In this document: positions 34,218-42,532 of the stretch, one piece after another | How the letters are laid out: every line of letters starts with the position of its first letter | Position numbering within the stretch: the stretch's first letter is position 1 | Assembly (NCBI GenBank): GCA_041603535.1 | Contig: JBFIEE010000028.1 | Span: 1 to 43,869 of the forward strand | DNA: 43,869 bases | Direction of reading: 5' to 3' | From: HB2-32-21 sp041603535 | GTDB lineage: Bacteria; Pseudomonadota; Gammaproteobacteria; Pseudomonadales; Porticoccaceae | The notes under the pieces: generated by a model | What the model saw: only the letters and a program-made list of their open reading frames with translations | What the model was told of the DNA's origin: nothing | Databases searched by the model: none | Position numbers and translations under genes: made by a program

Positions 34218-35390
34218 ATGGATAAATTGGCACAACTCTGGCTGGAGTCCGGACTCGCGCAAATTAGTTCGGGTACGGTGATGATGATGGCCATCGGACT
34301 GACGTTATTGTATCTGGCTATTCGCAGGGGCTTTGAGCCACTGTTGCTGGTGCCTATTGGTTTCGGCACTATCCTGGTCAATATTCCCGGCGCGGGTTTT
34401 GAAGCGGCACCTGTCTATGACGCTCTGGGGCACCTGGAAAGCCCCGGTGGGCTCATGTACTACATTTACAACGTCGGAATAGCCTCCGGCATGTTTCCGC
34501 TGATTATCTTTATGGGTGTCGGCGCCATGACCGATTTCGGGCCGCTGCTGGCTAATCCGAAAACCCTGTTGCTGGGTGCGGCGGCCCAGGTAGGCATTTT
34601 TACCACGGTAATGGGCGCTGTGGGTCTGAGCAGCCTGGGGATTCTCGACTTTTCGATTCGCGACGCCGCTTCCATCGGCATTATCGGCGGGGCAGATGGC
34701 CCTACGGCGATCTTTGTTACCAGTAAACTTGCGCCTGAGCTGCTTGGCGCTGTGGCGGTTGCCGCCTATTCGTACATGGCGCTGGTGCCGATTATCCAGC
34801 CGCCGATTATGCGAGCGCTGACTACGGTACAGGAGCGCCGGATCAAAATGGAGCAGCTGCGCCCGGTCTCGACCCTGGAAAAAATAATATTCCCCCTGAT
34901 GTTACTGATCCTTGTGGCACTTTTTTTGCCCAGTGCCGCGCCATTGCTTGGCATGTTTTGTTTTGGCAATCTCATGCGGGAATGTGGTGTGGTGGCCAGA
35001 CTGTCCGACACCACGCAGAATGCGCTAATTAATATCGTAACCATCTTTCTGGGCTTGGGTGTCGGTTCCAAAATGAGCGCGGATAAATTCCTTAATTGGG
35101 AGACCCTGGGTATCCTCACCCTCGGTATGCTGGCGTTTTGCATCGGTACCGCAGCAGGTGTTTTGATGGCGAAATTCATGAATCTGTTCACCAAAACAAA
35201 AATAAATCCGCTGATTGGCTCTGCTGGTGTATCGGCCGTACCGATGGCTGCGCGGGTATCCAACAAGCTGGGTCTGGAGGCGAATCCGCAAAACTTCCTG
35301 TTGATGCACGCGATGGGCCCTAATGTGGCGGGCGTGATCGGTTCAGCGGTAGCGGCTGGCGTAATGATTTCCCTGGTGGCTAATATGTAG
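34218..35390 (+). CDS. oadB: Oxaloacetate decarboxylase beta subunit, Na+ pump
   Basis: 390 residues, hydrophobic, with about nine membrane segments. The family block IGGADGPTAIFVTSKLAPELLG (about 155-177) carries the Asp used in Na+ translocation, and MAARVSNKLG and NPQNFLLMHAMGPNVAGVIGSA near the end are typical. It couples decarboxylation of carboxybiotin to Na+ export across the inner membrane. It starts 12 bases after oadA. No terminator is visible after it. Confidence 0.96.
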   Translation: MDKLAQLWLESGLAQISSGTVMMMAIGLTLLYLAIRRGFEPLLLVPIGFGTILVNIPGAGFEAAPVYDALGHLESPGGLMYYIYNVGIASGMFPLIIFMGVGAMTDFGPLLANPKTLLLGAAAQVGIFTTVMGAVGLSSLGILDFSIRDAASIGIIGGADGPTAIFVTSKLAPELLGAVAVAAYSYMALVPIIQPPIMRALTTVQERRIKMEQLRPVSTLEKIIFPLMLLILVALFLPSAAPLLGMFCFGNLMRECGVVARLSDTTQNALINIVTIFLGLGVGSKMSADKFLNWETLGILTLGMLAFCIGTAAGVLMAKFMNLFTKTKINPLIGSAGVSAVPMAARVSNKLGLEANPQNFLLMHAMGPNVAGVIGSAVAAGVMISLVANM

Positions 35391-35495
35391 GCTAAGGCTG
35401 CCGTTTCAGGTTTGTTTCAGCTTTGTCTTTAGGTAATATTGCTTAGGTCATTGTGATCAGGACAAAAGTAATTAATACCAACCCGACATGAATCC

Positions 35496-35804
35496 ATGTT
35501 AATCCAGACGAGTATTGAGTCAAAAATTGCCCGTGAGCTGAATCCGCGGGTCCTGTCGGTGGAAAATGAGAGCGCCATGCATAATGTGCCGCCTGGGTCG
35601 GAATCTCATTTTAAGGTGGTGGTGGTCGCCGACGTATTTGATGGTCAACGCTCTGTGCAGCGCCATCAGCTCGTTTACCGCGTTCTTGCCGATGAATTAG
35701 CCGGTGGTGTACACGCCCTTGCGCTACACACTTATACGCCAGAAGAGTGGCAGGACAGACAACAGGCTCCAGACTCGCCTAAATGTTCAGGCGGTGATCG
35801 GTAA
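35496..35804 (+). CDS. bolA: BolA family protein
   Basis: 102 residues (E. coli BolA 105). The BolA core is clear: HNVPPGSESHFKVVVVADVFDG, then RHQLVYRVLADELAGGVHALALHTYTPEEW. BolA binds monothiol glutaredoxin with an Fe-S cluster, and in E. coli acts in stress and morphology. The tail is short with one Cys. No ribosome-binding site stands out before the ATG. It lies between oadB and ompW, 105 bases after oadB. Confidence 0.92.
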   Translation: MLIQTSIESKIARELNPRVLSVENESAMHNVPPGSESHFKVVVVADVFDGQRSVQRHQLVYRVLADELAGGVHALALHTYTPEEWQDRQQAPDSPKCSGGDR

Positions 35805-35839
35805 TACCGTTACCCGTTTAAAAAGTCTTATTCCGTTAA

Positions 35840-35879
35840 TCCATGTCAATCAAAAATCTTCAGTTCATTGCTCTAATAA
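35840..35879 (+). promoter_or_regulatory. Weak Anr/Fnr-like site and -10 upstream of ompW
   Basis: TCCAT-GTCA-ATCAA (35840-35853) matches TTGAT-N4-ATCAA at 8 of 10 positions, with one strong and one poor half. TAATAA (35874-35879) would place the start about 41 bases from the site centre, the usual activating spacing. Such a match arises by chance every few kilobases, so this is tentative. Confidence 0.25.
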
Positions 35880-35918
35880 AGGCTCTTTGATCAGTTGTAA
35901 TACGAAGAGGATTTGATG

Positions 35919-36611
35919 ATGGTGAACCAGAAGTCGGTATTGCGTGGCCTGACATTGGTTGCGGGATTGGTTGCGGGATTAGCCTCTGTCGCCCAGGGTG
36001 CTATGGCTTATGAAGGTGGTGACTTGATTCTGCGCGCGGGCGTGGCGTCAGTGCAACCGGATGAGGACAGTTCGGCGCTCAAGTTAAATGGCGGTGCGCT
36101 TGCCGGTACTCGCGCCGGGGTTGATAACAGCGCACAACTGGGGCTGACCGCCACCTACATGCTGACCCCCCACGTCGGTGTAGGCGTGCTGGCGGCGAGC
36201 CCTTTCGAGCATGATATACGGGCGACAGGTCTGGGCATTGATGCCGGTAAAATCAAGCATTTGCCACCTACGTTCACGCTCCAATATTTTCCACTGGACG
36301 GCGGGTCGGCATTTCAGCCCTATATCGGCATTGGTATAAATTACACGGTGTTTTTTTCCGAGCATGTCGACAGTGAGCTGGAAACGGCGCTTGGATCATC
36401 CGGCGATCTGGACATGGATAATTCATTTGGTTGGGCCGTGCAAGCAGGTGCCGATTATGCACTGGGTGATCACTGGGTGGTAAATGCGGCGGTCTGGTAT
36501 CTGGATATCGATACGGATGCCACCTTCAGGTTTGACAGCGGTGACCGTGTCACTGCACAGGTTGATATTGACCCCTGGGTATACATGGTTGGCCTGGGCT
36601 ACCGGTTTTAA
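35919..36611 (+). CDS. ompW: Outer-membrane protein OmpW
   Basis: 230 residues. Signal peptide of about 30 residues (hydrophobic run LTLVAGLVAGLASVAQG, cleavage near AMA). The mature protein has alternating beta-strand patterns, DLILRAGVASVQPDE at the start, YMLTPHVGVGVLAASPFEHDI, FTLQYFPL and a terminal aromatic GLGYRF, as in the eight-stranded OmpW barrel. GAAGAGGA lies 7 bases before ATG 35919; an ATG one codon earlier is also possible. OmpW/OprG expression is oxygen-controlled in relatives, and an Anr-type gene lies next to it. Confidence 0.92.
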   Translation: MVNQKSVLRGLTLVAGLVAGLASVAQGAMAYEGGDLILRAGVASVQPDEDSSALKLNGGALAGTRAGVDNSAQLGLTATYMLTPHVGVGVLAASPFEHDIRATGLGIDAGKIKHLPPTFTLQYFPLDGGSAFQPYIGIGINYTVFFSEHVDSELETALGSSGDLDMDNSFGWAVQAGADYALGDHWVVNAAVWYLDIDTDATFRFDSGDRVTAQVDIDPWVYMVGLGYRF

Positions 36612-36704
36612 CCGGGCAGCGGTTGAGCGAGTGCTAAAGAACTGGCAAAGTCGGGGGCCGGAAAAGTCGAGAGTCGTGCGGTAGGTGGTGCGCTTGGGCC
36701 GCGA

Positions 36705-37421
36705 TCAGCTGTTGGACAGTTCCTGCAAGCCCGGTACATCGCGAATCTCGATTTCCTTCTTGTCGACATTGAGCAGCTGTTGTTTTTGAAAGCGGCTAAA
36801 TACGCGGCTAACTGTTTCTACGGTCAAACCGAGATAATTGCCTATGTCGGCGCGTGACATGGGTAGGCGAAAGCGGACGCTGGATAGATTCCTCTTTGCA
36901 TTGCGGGCGGAAATACTCAGTAGCAGCGTGGCTATACGTTCCTCAGCGCTGTTTTTGCTAAGCAGGGTGATTAACTGCTGATCGCTGGTGATTTCCTTGC
37001 TCATTAATTTAAAAAAGTGTCGCTGCAGGGATGGCATTGTGATGCTAAGGTCTTCCAGGCGGCTGAAGGGTATTTCGCAAACGGCGGAGGTTTCCATCGC
37101 CACGGCAGCATTGGCATGGTGCGTGTGCGCAATACCGTCCATGCCGAATATTTCGCCAGGCAGGTAAAAACCGGTGACCTGTTCAATACCCTGATCGTTA
37201 ACGCTGTAGGTTTTGATGGAACCACTGCGAACCGCATACACCGCCTTGAATTCATTGCCGCTACTGTAGACATGTTCGTCGCGGTGTAATGGTCGACCCC
37301 GTTGCACGATTTCATTGAGCCGTTCAACTTCGTCGAGCTCCAGCGCTATTGGCAGACAAAGCGTATTCATACGGCAGTCTCGGCAATTGATGGCGGCGTT
37401 ATGGGGGCAGCTGAGGGACAT
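36705..37421 (-). CDS. anr: Oxygen-responsive transcription regulator Anr/Fnr
   Basis: 238 residues. CRP/FNR family with the 4Fe-4S ligands of FNR: Cys13, Cys16 and Cys22 near the N-terminus (NCRDCRMNTLC) and Cys115 (SAVCEIP). These lie exactly seven residues before E. coli FNR Cys20, 23, 29 and 122. The C-terminal helix-turn-helix holds GLTVETVSRVFSR with Glu202, Ser205 and Arg206, the FNR DNA-contact triple. It should bind TTGAT-N4-ATCAA-type sites under low oxygen. AAGGAG precedes the ATG. It starts 13 bases after the HemN-like gene's stop, so the two are probably one transcript. Confidence 0.95.
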   Translation of the reverse strand: MSLSCPHNAAINCRDCRMNTLCLPIALELDEVERLNEIVQRGRPLHRDEHVYSSGNEFKAVYAVRSGSIKTYSVNDQGIEQVTGFYLPGEIFGMDGIAHTHHANAAVAMETSAVCEIPFSRLEDLSITMPSLQRHFFKLMSKEITSDQQLITLLSKNSAEERIATLLLSISARNAKRNLSSVRFRLPMSRADIGNYLGLTVETVSRVFSRFQKQQLLNVDKKEIEIRDVPGLQELSNS

Positions 37422-37434
37422 GATCTGGCTCCTT

Positions 37435-38661
37435 CTAGTGATTACATCGATTATAGATGTCCGTGTTCGGTAGTGATAAGAGGAAATGACATATCGCGCT
37501 CAGATTGATGACGCCAATGTCAGTTAGCTGCAGGGCACCGTCCTCGGCTGTCAGCCAACCCTGGGCAAGCACTGGCGCAAGTAGCGCGCCAAGCGGCCCC
37601 GCACCCTCGCTGATGCGATGATAGCAGAGCATATCCTGTAGCGTGTCTGTTAGTACAGTGTCGTCGTCGGCTGCATCGGCAGTCTTGAGTTGATATCGCG
37701 TAATCGCCAGTGGCATTTCCTCGGCGATGGCTTGCTGGTAATCCAGCGCTACTGTGGTATTGCGTTCGTAAACCCCGGAGCTGCCGCTCATCGCGCCCAC
37801 GCCGAGTCCTAACCATGTCTGGACCTGAGAGCTTTGGAACCCCCAGGGTGTTAAGCGCAATTTTCGCTGTTGATGCAGGGCATGATTCTCATGTCCCGGC
37901 GCGTAGAAGCAGTTATTACCGCAGGTCAGCCATCCGCGATCGGCAAAATATTTATTTGCAGTGAGTAATTGCTGCCGGTACAGCTGTATTTCGGACAGGG
38001 AAACGGGCCGGTTGGCCGGTGTACAGCTCATCTCGATTTGCTGGCACTGGGCGCTCTCCAGCAAACTTAGCAGACGCGTCATATAATCGGCAGCGGAATG
38101 GTCACTAAATCTGATTTTGCAGTTGAGCTTTATACGTCCGTAGTCAGCGAGCATAAGCAGACTTGCTTTGACTTTGTCGAGGCTACGGTTACTGCTGGCT
38201 ACAGATGCATCTATATACATCTCTACGCAGTTGAATTTTAGTCCCGAAAATAGCGCGAGGCTGTCTCTATTCAGTTCCGATGGTGTTACGGCAATGCCAC
38301 GAACCGTATTTAATTCATCGCTATGTGGAAAATGATTGCCAAAACGAAAACACAGCTCAGTGAGTGCGGCCGGTGATAGTTGCTGAAGCGGCTGGCCCAG
38401 AAACCAGAGGGATTTAACCGGTTGACGTGTGTCGTAATCATACCGCTTACGAGCCACCTCCTGACACAATAGATGCTCATATTCAGCTGTTTGTTCAGCG
38501 GGGCAGTAGACGTTAAGCGCCACCTGGCCGATGCGGCGTATAGAGGAGGATGTGCCGTTCGGATGCCGGTACAACGCTTCTGTGCGGAACAGCGGTGACA
38601 GCACTGCCGTAAAGTGGGTTGTCAAGGAACTCGGTGTCTGAATATTGCTAAAGTCAGCCAT
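37435..38661 (-). CDS. HemN-like protein lacking the radical-SAM cysteine motif
   Basis: 408 residues from ATG 38661. The layout follows oxygen-independent coproporphyrinogen III oxidase HemN: an N-terminal segment, a barrel region, and the C-terminal block LTPWGFQSSQVQTWLGLGVGAMSGSSGVYERN and LQLTDIGVINLSAICHF. At the place of the CxxxCxxC cluster motif only one Cys remains (LNVYCPAEQTAEY, Cys53), and the SAM-binding GGGTP is replaced by FLGQPLQQL. The usual cluster and SAM site are therefore missing, so normal HemN chemistry is unlikely. It could be a regulatory or heme-binding relative or a decaying copy. It lies directly upstream of anr on the same strand, a place where true hemN sits near anr in Pseudomonas. 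Confidence 0.8.
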   Translation of the reverse strand: MADFSNIQTPSSLTTHFTAVLSPLFRTEALYRHPNGTSSSIRRIGQVALNVYCPAEQTAEYEHLLCQEVARKRYDYDTRQPVKSLWFLGQPLQQLSPAALTELCFRFGNHFPHSDELNTVRGIAVTPSELNRDSLALFSGLKFNCVEMYIDASVASSNRSLDKVKASLLMLADYGRIKLNCKIRFSDHSAADYMTRLLSLLESAQCQQIEMSCTPANRPVSLSEIQLYRQQLLTANKYFADRGWLTCGNNCFYAPGHENHALHQQRKLRLTPWGFQSSQVQTWLGLGVGAMSGSSGVYERNTTVALDYQQAIAEEMPLAITRYQLKTADAADDDTVLTDTLQDMLCYHRISEGAGPLGALLAPVLAQGWLTAEDGALQLTDIGVINLSAICHFLLSLPNTDIYNRCNH

Positions 38662-38785
38662 AATGAGGTATGAATGGAACAGCGCACCGTTCCGTCGGTT
38701 ATCGACTGTTTCGTCGTTTATCTGCGGTCGCTTTCGTGGCCGGGCCGTTGTACGGTAACAGTAACGGTAAGTTATCGAGTCGCAA

Positions 38786-38799
38786 ATGACCTGCATCAA
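38786..38799. promoter_or_regulatory. Candidate Anr/Fnr box between the HemN-like gene and the usp gene
   Basis: ATGAC-CTGC-ATCAA matches TTGAT-N4-ATCAA at 8 of 10 positions and keeps the core TGA-N6-TCA. For usp (start 38871) a start site 41 bases away falls near 38834. For the HemN-like gene the mirror position is near 38751, where TACTGT (minus strand, 38763-38758) could be a weak -10. Position and neighbour support it; the match alone does not. Confidence 0.4.
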
Positions 38800-38870
38800 C
38801 GGGGTTTTTGAGAGTTGGGCCTTAAGCTTTGCTGGCCCGTATGATCATGGGAACAAAGAGGGTCTTGGTA

Positions 38871-39737
38871 ATGCAAAATATTCTTGCGGTAATTACGGAC
38901 TGGGATGATGCGGGTGCGGTACTGGCGCGGGTCGAAGAGCTTGCTGGCCGGTTAAATACCAAAATTGAGGTGCTACGCCCGGTGCATTCCCCACTCGGGG
39001 AGATGAATAAATATATGGGCTTTGGCGAAATCACCGAACTGCGCAATGCCATCATGGCGGCAGAGCGCGACCGGCTTGAGGCATTATGCGCCGGTAAGCC
39101 CTGGGCTTTGCATGTGGAGTGGTGTGATCGGGTTCACCGTGCCATCGTGGAACGAGCCGAAGCCTATGGCGCCGGGCTGATCGTCATGATGGCGAGTCAT
39201 CATTCGGTGTTATCGACCCTCGTACACACCCCTGATGACTGGCACCTGTTCCGCGACGCGCCGTGCCCAATTCTCTCGTTGGTGCGGGATCGCAGGCCGA
39301 TTGCCAGAGTAATTGCCGCCGTTGATGCGCTTGATCATAGTGAGCTTCATCAGCAGCTATCAGCCCGCGTTATTGATCAGGGGCAAGCCTTGGCGAAGGC
39401 TGAAGCTGTGCCATTGACGGTGCTGACCGTTGTACCTGATCCGACGCTATTGTATGCCGGGCTCGTAAACGCCCCGATGGGCGGCAACTTTCATACTCAG
39501 GTGATGGACGCCGCCTTGTCCAGCTTGCAAACTTTGCTGGCGCGCCTGGGCGTCACGGCGGATGCGGTTGAGGTTAAGGCGGGCAGGCCTGAAGACGTTG
39601 TTCCCGCCCTGGGCGAGCCAGGTAGCCTGCTGGTGCTGGGCAGTGCCGCCAATAAAGGCTTAAAAGGCTTCTGGATCGGCAACACCGCGGAGCGCATCCT
39701 TCATCATATGCAGTCGGACATGCTGGTGGTTAATTAG
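38871..39737 (+). CDS. Tandem universal stress protein (UspE-like)
   Basis: 288 residues with two Usp domains (about 1-145 and 150-288). The second keeps the ATP-loop pattern LVLGSAANKGLKGFWIGNTAERILHH; the first has a degenerate loop. The layout matches E. coli UspE. The ATG at 38871 follows AAGAGGG (38856-38862) at 8 bases, preferred over the upstream ATGs at 38841 and 38847. In Pseudomonas and E. coli some tandem Usp genes are under Anr/Fnr control, which suits the neighbouring anr. Confidence 0.9.
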   Translation: MQNILAVITDWDDAGAVLARVEELAGRLNTKIEVLRPVHSPLGEMNKYMGFGEITELRNAIMAAERDRLEALCAGKPWALHVEWCDRVHRAIVERAEAYGAGLIVMMASHHSVLSTLVHTPDDWHLFRDAPCPILSLVRDRRPIARVIAAVDALDHSELHQQLSARVIDQGQALAKAEAVPLTVLTVVPDPTLLYAGLVNAPMGGNFHTQVMDAALSSLQTLLARLGVTADAVEVKAGRPEDVVPALGEPGSLLVLGSAANKGLKGFWIGNTAERILHHMQSDMLVVN

Positions 39738-39773
39738 GCCGCGACAGGTGGAACTACGTAATTTTGCTCAGCG

Positions 39774-40448
39774 CTAATCAGTCTGCGTCGATAGTGCGTC
39801 TGCTGCTTCAAACGGCAGTTTTTTGACCGAGTGCCAGATGCTGTCCAGGCGCTGCTGACGGCCGCAATTCCATTTATAAAATTTGTAACGAGTCGGGTTT
39901 TCACGATAGTAGTTCTGATGGTACTGCTCAGCTGGATAGAAAGTGCTGGCAGTTGAGATACCTGTTACGACAGGTATATTAAACGCGCCACTGTCATTAA
40001 TCTGCTGTCTGGAGCGTGTTGCCAGTTCCTGCTGTCGCTGGTCAAGCACAAAGATTTCGCTGCGGTATTGGCTACCCCTGTCACAGAACTGGCCGCCTCC
40101 ATCCAGCGGGTCTATGTTGCGCCAAAAACTGGCCAGCAGTTCCTGATAGCTTATTTTTCCTGGGTCATAGGCAACCTTGATTGCTTCAGTGTGGCCGGTC
40201 GTACCGGCTGATACGGCAGCATAGTCAGGATTCGGAACGTTGCCGCCGATATAACCCGACACGGCCTCCACCACGCCACTCAGCTTCTCAAAGGCCTCTT
40301 CCATGCACCAGAAGCAGCCACCAGCAAAGATCGCTTCAGCAGTTTCGGTGGCCTTCACTGGCGCGGACTGGCCGCCAAGTGTCAGAAAGGGCAGCGCCAG
40401 CAGTGCGGTTAACAGCAAGTGCCGGGAGGAAATCCGGGAATTACTCAT
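39774..40448 (-). CDS. msrA: Peptide methionine-S-sulfoxide reductase MsrA, exported
   Basis: 224 residues. An N-terminal signal-like segment (SSRHLLLTALLALPFLTLGG) is followed by the MsrA core: AGGCFWCMEEAF with catalytic Cys45, SGYIGG, GTTGHTEAIKV, and FYPAEQYHQNYY. The leader suggests a periplasmic form, unlike the cytosolic E. coli MsrA. It repairs methionine sulfoxide. It converges with the usp gene. ATG 40448 is preferred over GTG 40451. Confidence 0.9.
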   Translation of the reverse strand: MSNSRISSRHLLLTALLALPFLTLGGQSAPVKATETAEAIFAGGCFWCMEEAFEKLSGVVEAVSGYIGGNVPNPDYAAVSAGTTGHTEAIKVAYDPGKISYQELLASFWRNIDPLDGGGQFCDRGSQYRSEIFVLDQRQQELATRSRQQINDSGAFNIPVVTGISTASTFYPAEQYHQNYYRENPTRYKFYKWNCGRQQRLDSIWHSVKKLPFEAADALSTQTD

Positions 40449-40670
40449 CACATTAAATCCAGGGTTGATACAGTAGAAAGAGCTTAACCTTTTTGACGAT
40501 AAAACGCTGCTGACGTTCCCCGTGGCGGCTGCGTAAGCAATGGTTGATGGTAACTAAAGTACTATTATTGATGCCCGCCGTTTTTAATTTTCGCCGCTGC
40601 CCATACGTCCCCTGGTTACTGTAGAATTTCGTAACTGCTTTTGATCGTAACTTCTGTAGATCGAGTCCTC

Positions 40671-41435
40671 ATGTTGTTATTGTCCCTTATTGATTTGGTC
40701 GTGTTAGCGGTCTTTTTTGCCGCGTGGTTGGGTTATGCACGTTTCGCAAAAGTCATGGCACTGCAAAAGGATACGCTATCCAGTGTCATGCGCATCCATC
40801 GGGAAGACTGGATGTGGCGCCTGCTGAGCCATGAAAATCGTATTGCTGATGTCAGTCTGCTGGGTAACCTTGAGCGCGTGGTAAGTTTTTTTGCATCAAC
40901 GACCCTGTTGATTATTGCCGGTGTGTTGACAGCGATATCGGCCACCGAAGGAACGATGACCGTAATCGCCAGCCTGCCCTGGTCGACACCAATATCCCCG
41001 GCCGGTTTGCAGTTTAAGCTACTGGTGTTGGCGCTGGTCTTTGTGTATGCATTTTTCAAGTTTACGTGGAGTATCAGGCAGTACTCTTTCTGCTCGGTAT
41101 TGGTCGGCAGTGCGCCGGTCATGGGTCGTGAAGAGCTTGGCGAACAGGCGCTGCGCCTGTTCAGTTCGCGAGCTGCTAAATTGATCGACCTGGCGGGCCA
41201 TGACTACAACTTCGGGTTGCGAGCGTACTACTTTGCCCTGGCATTGATGGTTTGGTTGCTTAATCCCTGGGCCTTTGTGCTAGCGACATTGTGGGTAGTG
41301 CTGGTACTGTACCGAAGAGAATTTCATTCGCGGGCGTTGAAGGCATTACGGGAAAGTCTTGAGTATAAAACTATGGCCAGTGGGGGCGGTCATAGTGAGC
41401 CCGGGCAGGGACGAGGCGGCGAAAGGGCCTGCTGA
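40671..41435 (+). CDS. DUF599 family membrane protein
   Basis: 254 residues. Four or so membrane segments (about 5-27, 75-100, 120-142, 195-235) with a basic, Gly-rich tail. The arrangement and the HREDWMWRLLSHENRIADVSLLGNL segment match DUF599. No function is established. ATG 40671 follows GATCGAG; the frame is open to 40641. The downstream gap to arsS (116 bases) holds hairpins but no clear terminator. Confidence 0.78.
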   Translation: MLLLSLIDLVVLAVFFAAWLGYARFAKVMALQKDTLSSVMRIHREDWMWRLLSHENRIADVSLLGNLERVVSFFASTTLLIIAGVLTAISATEGTMTVIASLPWSTPISPAGLQFKLLVLALVFVYAFFKFTWSIRQYSFCSVLVGSAPVMGREELGEQALRLFSSRAAKLIDLAGHDYNFGLRAYYFALALMVWLLNPWAFVLATLWVVLVLYRREFHSRALKALRESLEYKTMASGGGHSEPGQGRGGERAC

Positions 41436-41457
41436 ATGAATGCCCTGGTCTGTGTAC

Positions 41458-41479
41458 GGGACGGTGTAAACCGGGTCCC
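41458..41479 (+). repeat. Bulged inverted repeat upstream of arsS
   Basis: GGGACGGT pairs with ACC-GG-GTCCC with a GTAA loop and a two-base bulge. There is no T tract, so it is not a terminator. A second, weaker inverted repeat AAAAAG/CTTTTT lies at 41508-41525. Confidence 0.4.
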
Positions 41480-41551
41480 GGGCAGGGTGAGGGACATTTG
41501 AGGTGTAAAAAAGTTGGAGCTTTTTGATGGGAATACCTTCCGGGATTGACC

Positions 41552-42532
41552 ATGCTTGATACCCGCCCGTTACTGCTGGACAGCAATTTTCCGCTGCTCA
41601 GGCGACAGGCGTTAACCACGCTGCAGGTGAACCTGGGCTACCTGTGTAATCAGACCTGTACGCATTGCCATGTTAATGCTGGTCCAAAACGCACAGAGTT
41701 AATGTCCAGGGAGCATGTCGATCTGGTGCTGGCAGTGCTGGCCGCGAAACAACTGAAAACCCTCGACTTGACCGGGGGTGCACCGGAAATGAATCCGCAT
41801 TTCTGCTATCTGGTAGCGCAGGCCAGCGCCATGGGTGTTCAGGTTATCGATCGTTGTAACCTCACCATTTTGCTGGAACCGGGTTATCAGCACCTGCCCG
41901 AATTTCTGGCTGAACACAATGTGGTGGTGACAGCATCTCTGCCCTGTTACGGTGAGAAAAACGTAGCGGAGCAGCGCGGTAAAGGCATTTTCGAGCAGAG
42001 CATAGCAGCGCTGCAAAAGCTGAATAGCCTTGGCTACGGCATCATTCCTGAGCTGCCACTGAATCTGGTCTACAACCCTAATGGTGCTTTTTTACCTCCG
42101 GGACAAGTGGCTCTGGAGGTCGAATACAAGGAGCGACTGCGGACGGATTTTGATATCGAGTTTAATCAGTTGTTGACCATTACCAATATGCCGATCAGTC
42201 GTTTTGGCGGTATGTTGCTGGCCAAAGGCCTGTACGACGATTATATGGATTTGTTGAAGGACAATTTTCACGAGAACAATCTGGGCTCGGTGATGTGTCG
42301 ATCGTTAATCAGCGTCGACTGGCAGGGCTATTTGTTTGATTGTGACTTCAATCAAATGCTTGCGCTGCCGTTGCGTGCGCAAACATCGCTCATAGCCAGC
42401 GACCACGAGAAGCCCCACCTCAAGCATCTTCTCTATTACAGTATTGATGGCAGCCCCATTGTGGTTGGTGATCATTGCTACGGTTGTACTGCCGGGCAGG
42501 GCAGCAGTTGTAGTGGTTCGTTGGCGAATTAA
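41552..42532 (+). CDS. arsS: Arsenosugar biosynthesis radical SAM protein ArsS
   Basis: 326 residues. Radical-SAM motif CNQTCTHC with Cys32, Cys36 and Cys39. LDLTGGAPEMNP is the SAM-binding block; VMCRSLISVDWQGYLFDCDFNQML and DHCYGCTAGQGSSCSGSL are the C-terminal Cys blocks of the ArsS/DUF3641 family. ArsS makes 5'-deoxy-5'-dimethylarsinoyl adenosine from dimethylarsinous acid and SAM. Its stop overlaps the ATG of the next glycosyltransferase by one base. No arsM lies in the window. ATG 41552 is preferred; a TTG two codons earlier is possible. Confidence 0.93.
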   Translation: MLDTRPLLLDSNFPLLRRQALTTLQVNLGYLCNQTCTHCHVNAGPKRTELMSREHVDLVLAVLAAKQLKTLDLTGGAPEMNPHFCYLVAQASAMGVQVIDRCNLTILLEPGYQHLPEFLAEHNVVVTASLPCYGEKNVAEQRGKGIFEQSIAALQKLNSLGYGIIPELPLNLVYNPNGAFLPPGQVALEVEYKERLRTDFDIEFNQLLTITNMPISRFGGMLLAKGLYDDYMDLLKDNFHENNLGSVMCRSLISVDWQGYLFDCDFNQMLALPLRAQTSLIASDHEKPHLKHLLYYSIDGSPIVVGDHCYGCTAGQGSSCSGSLAN

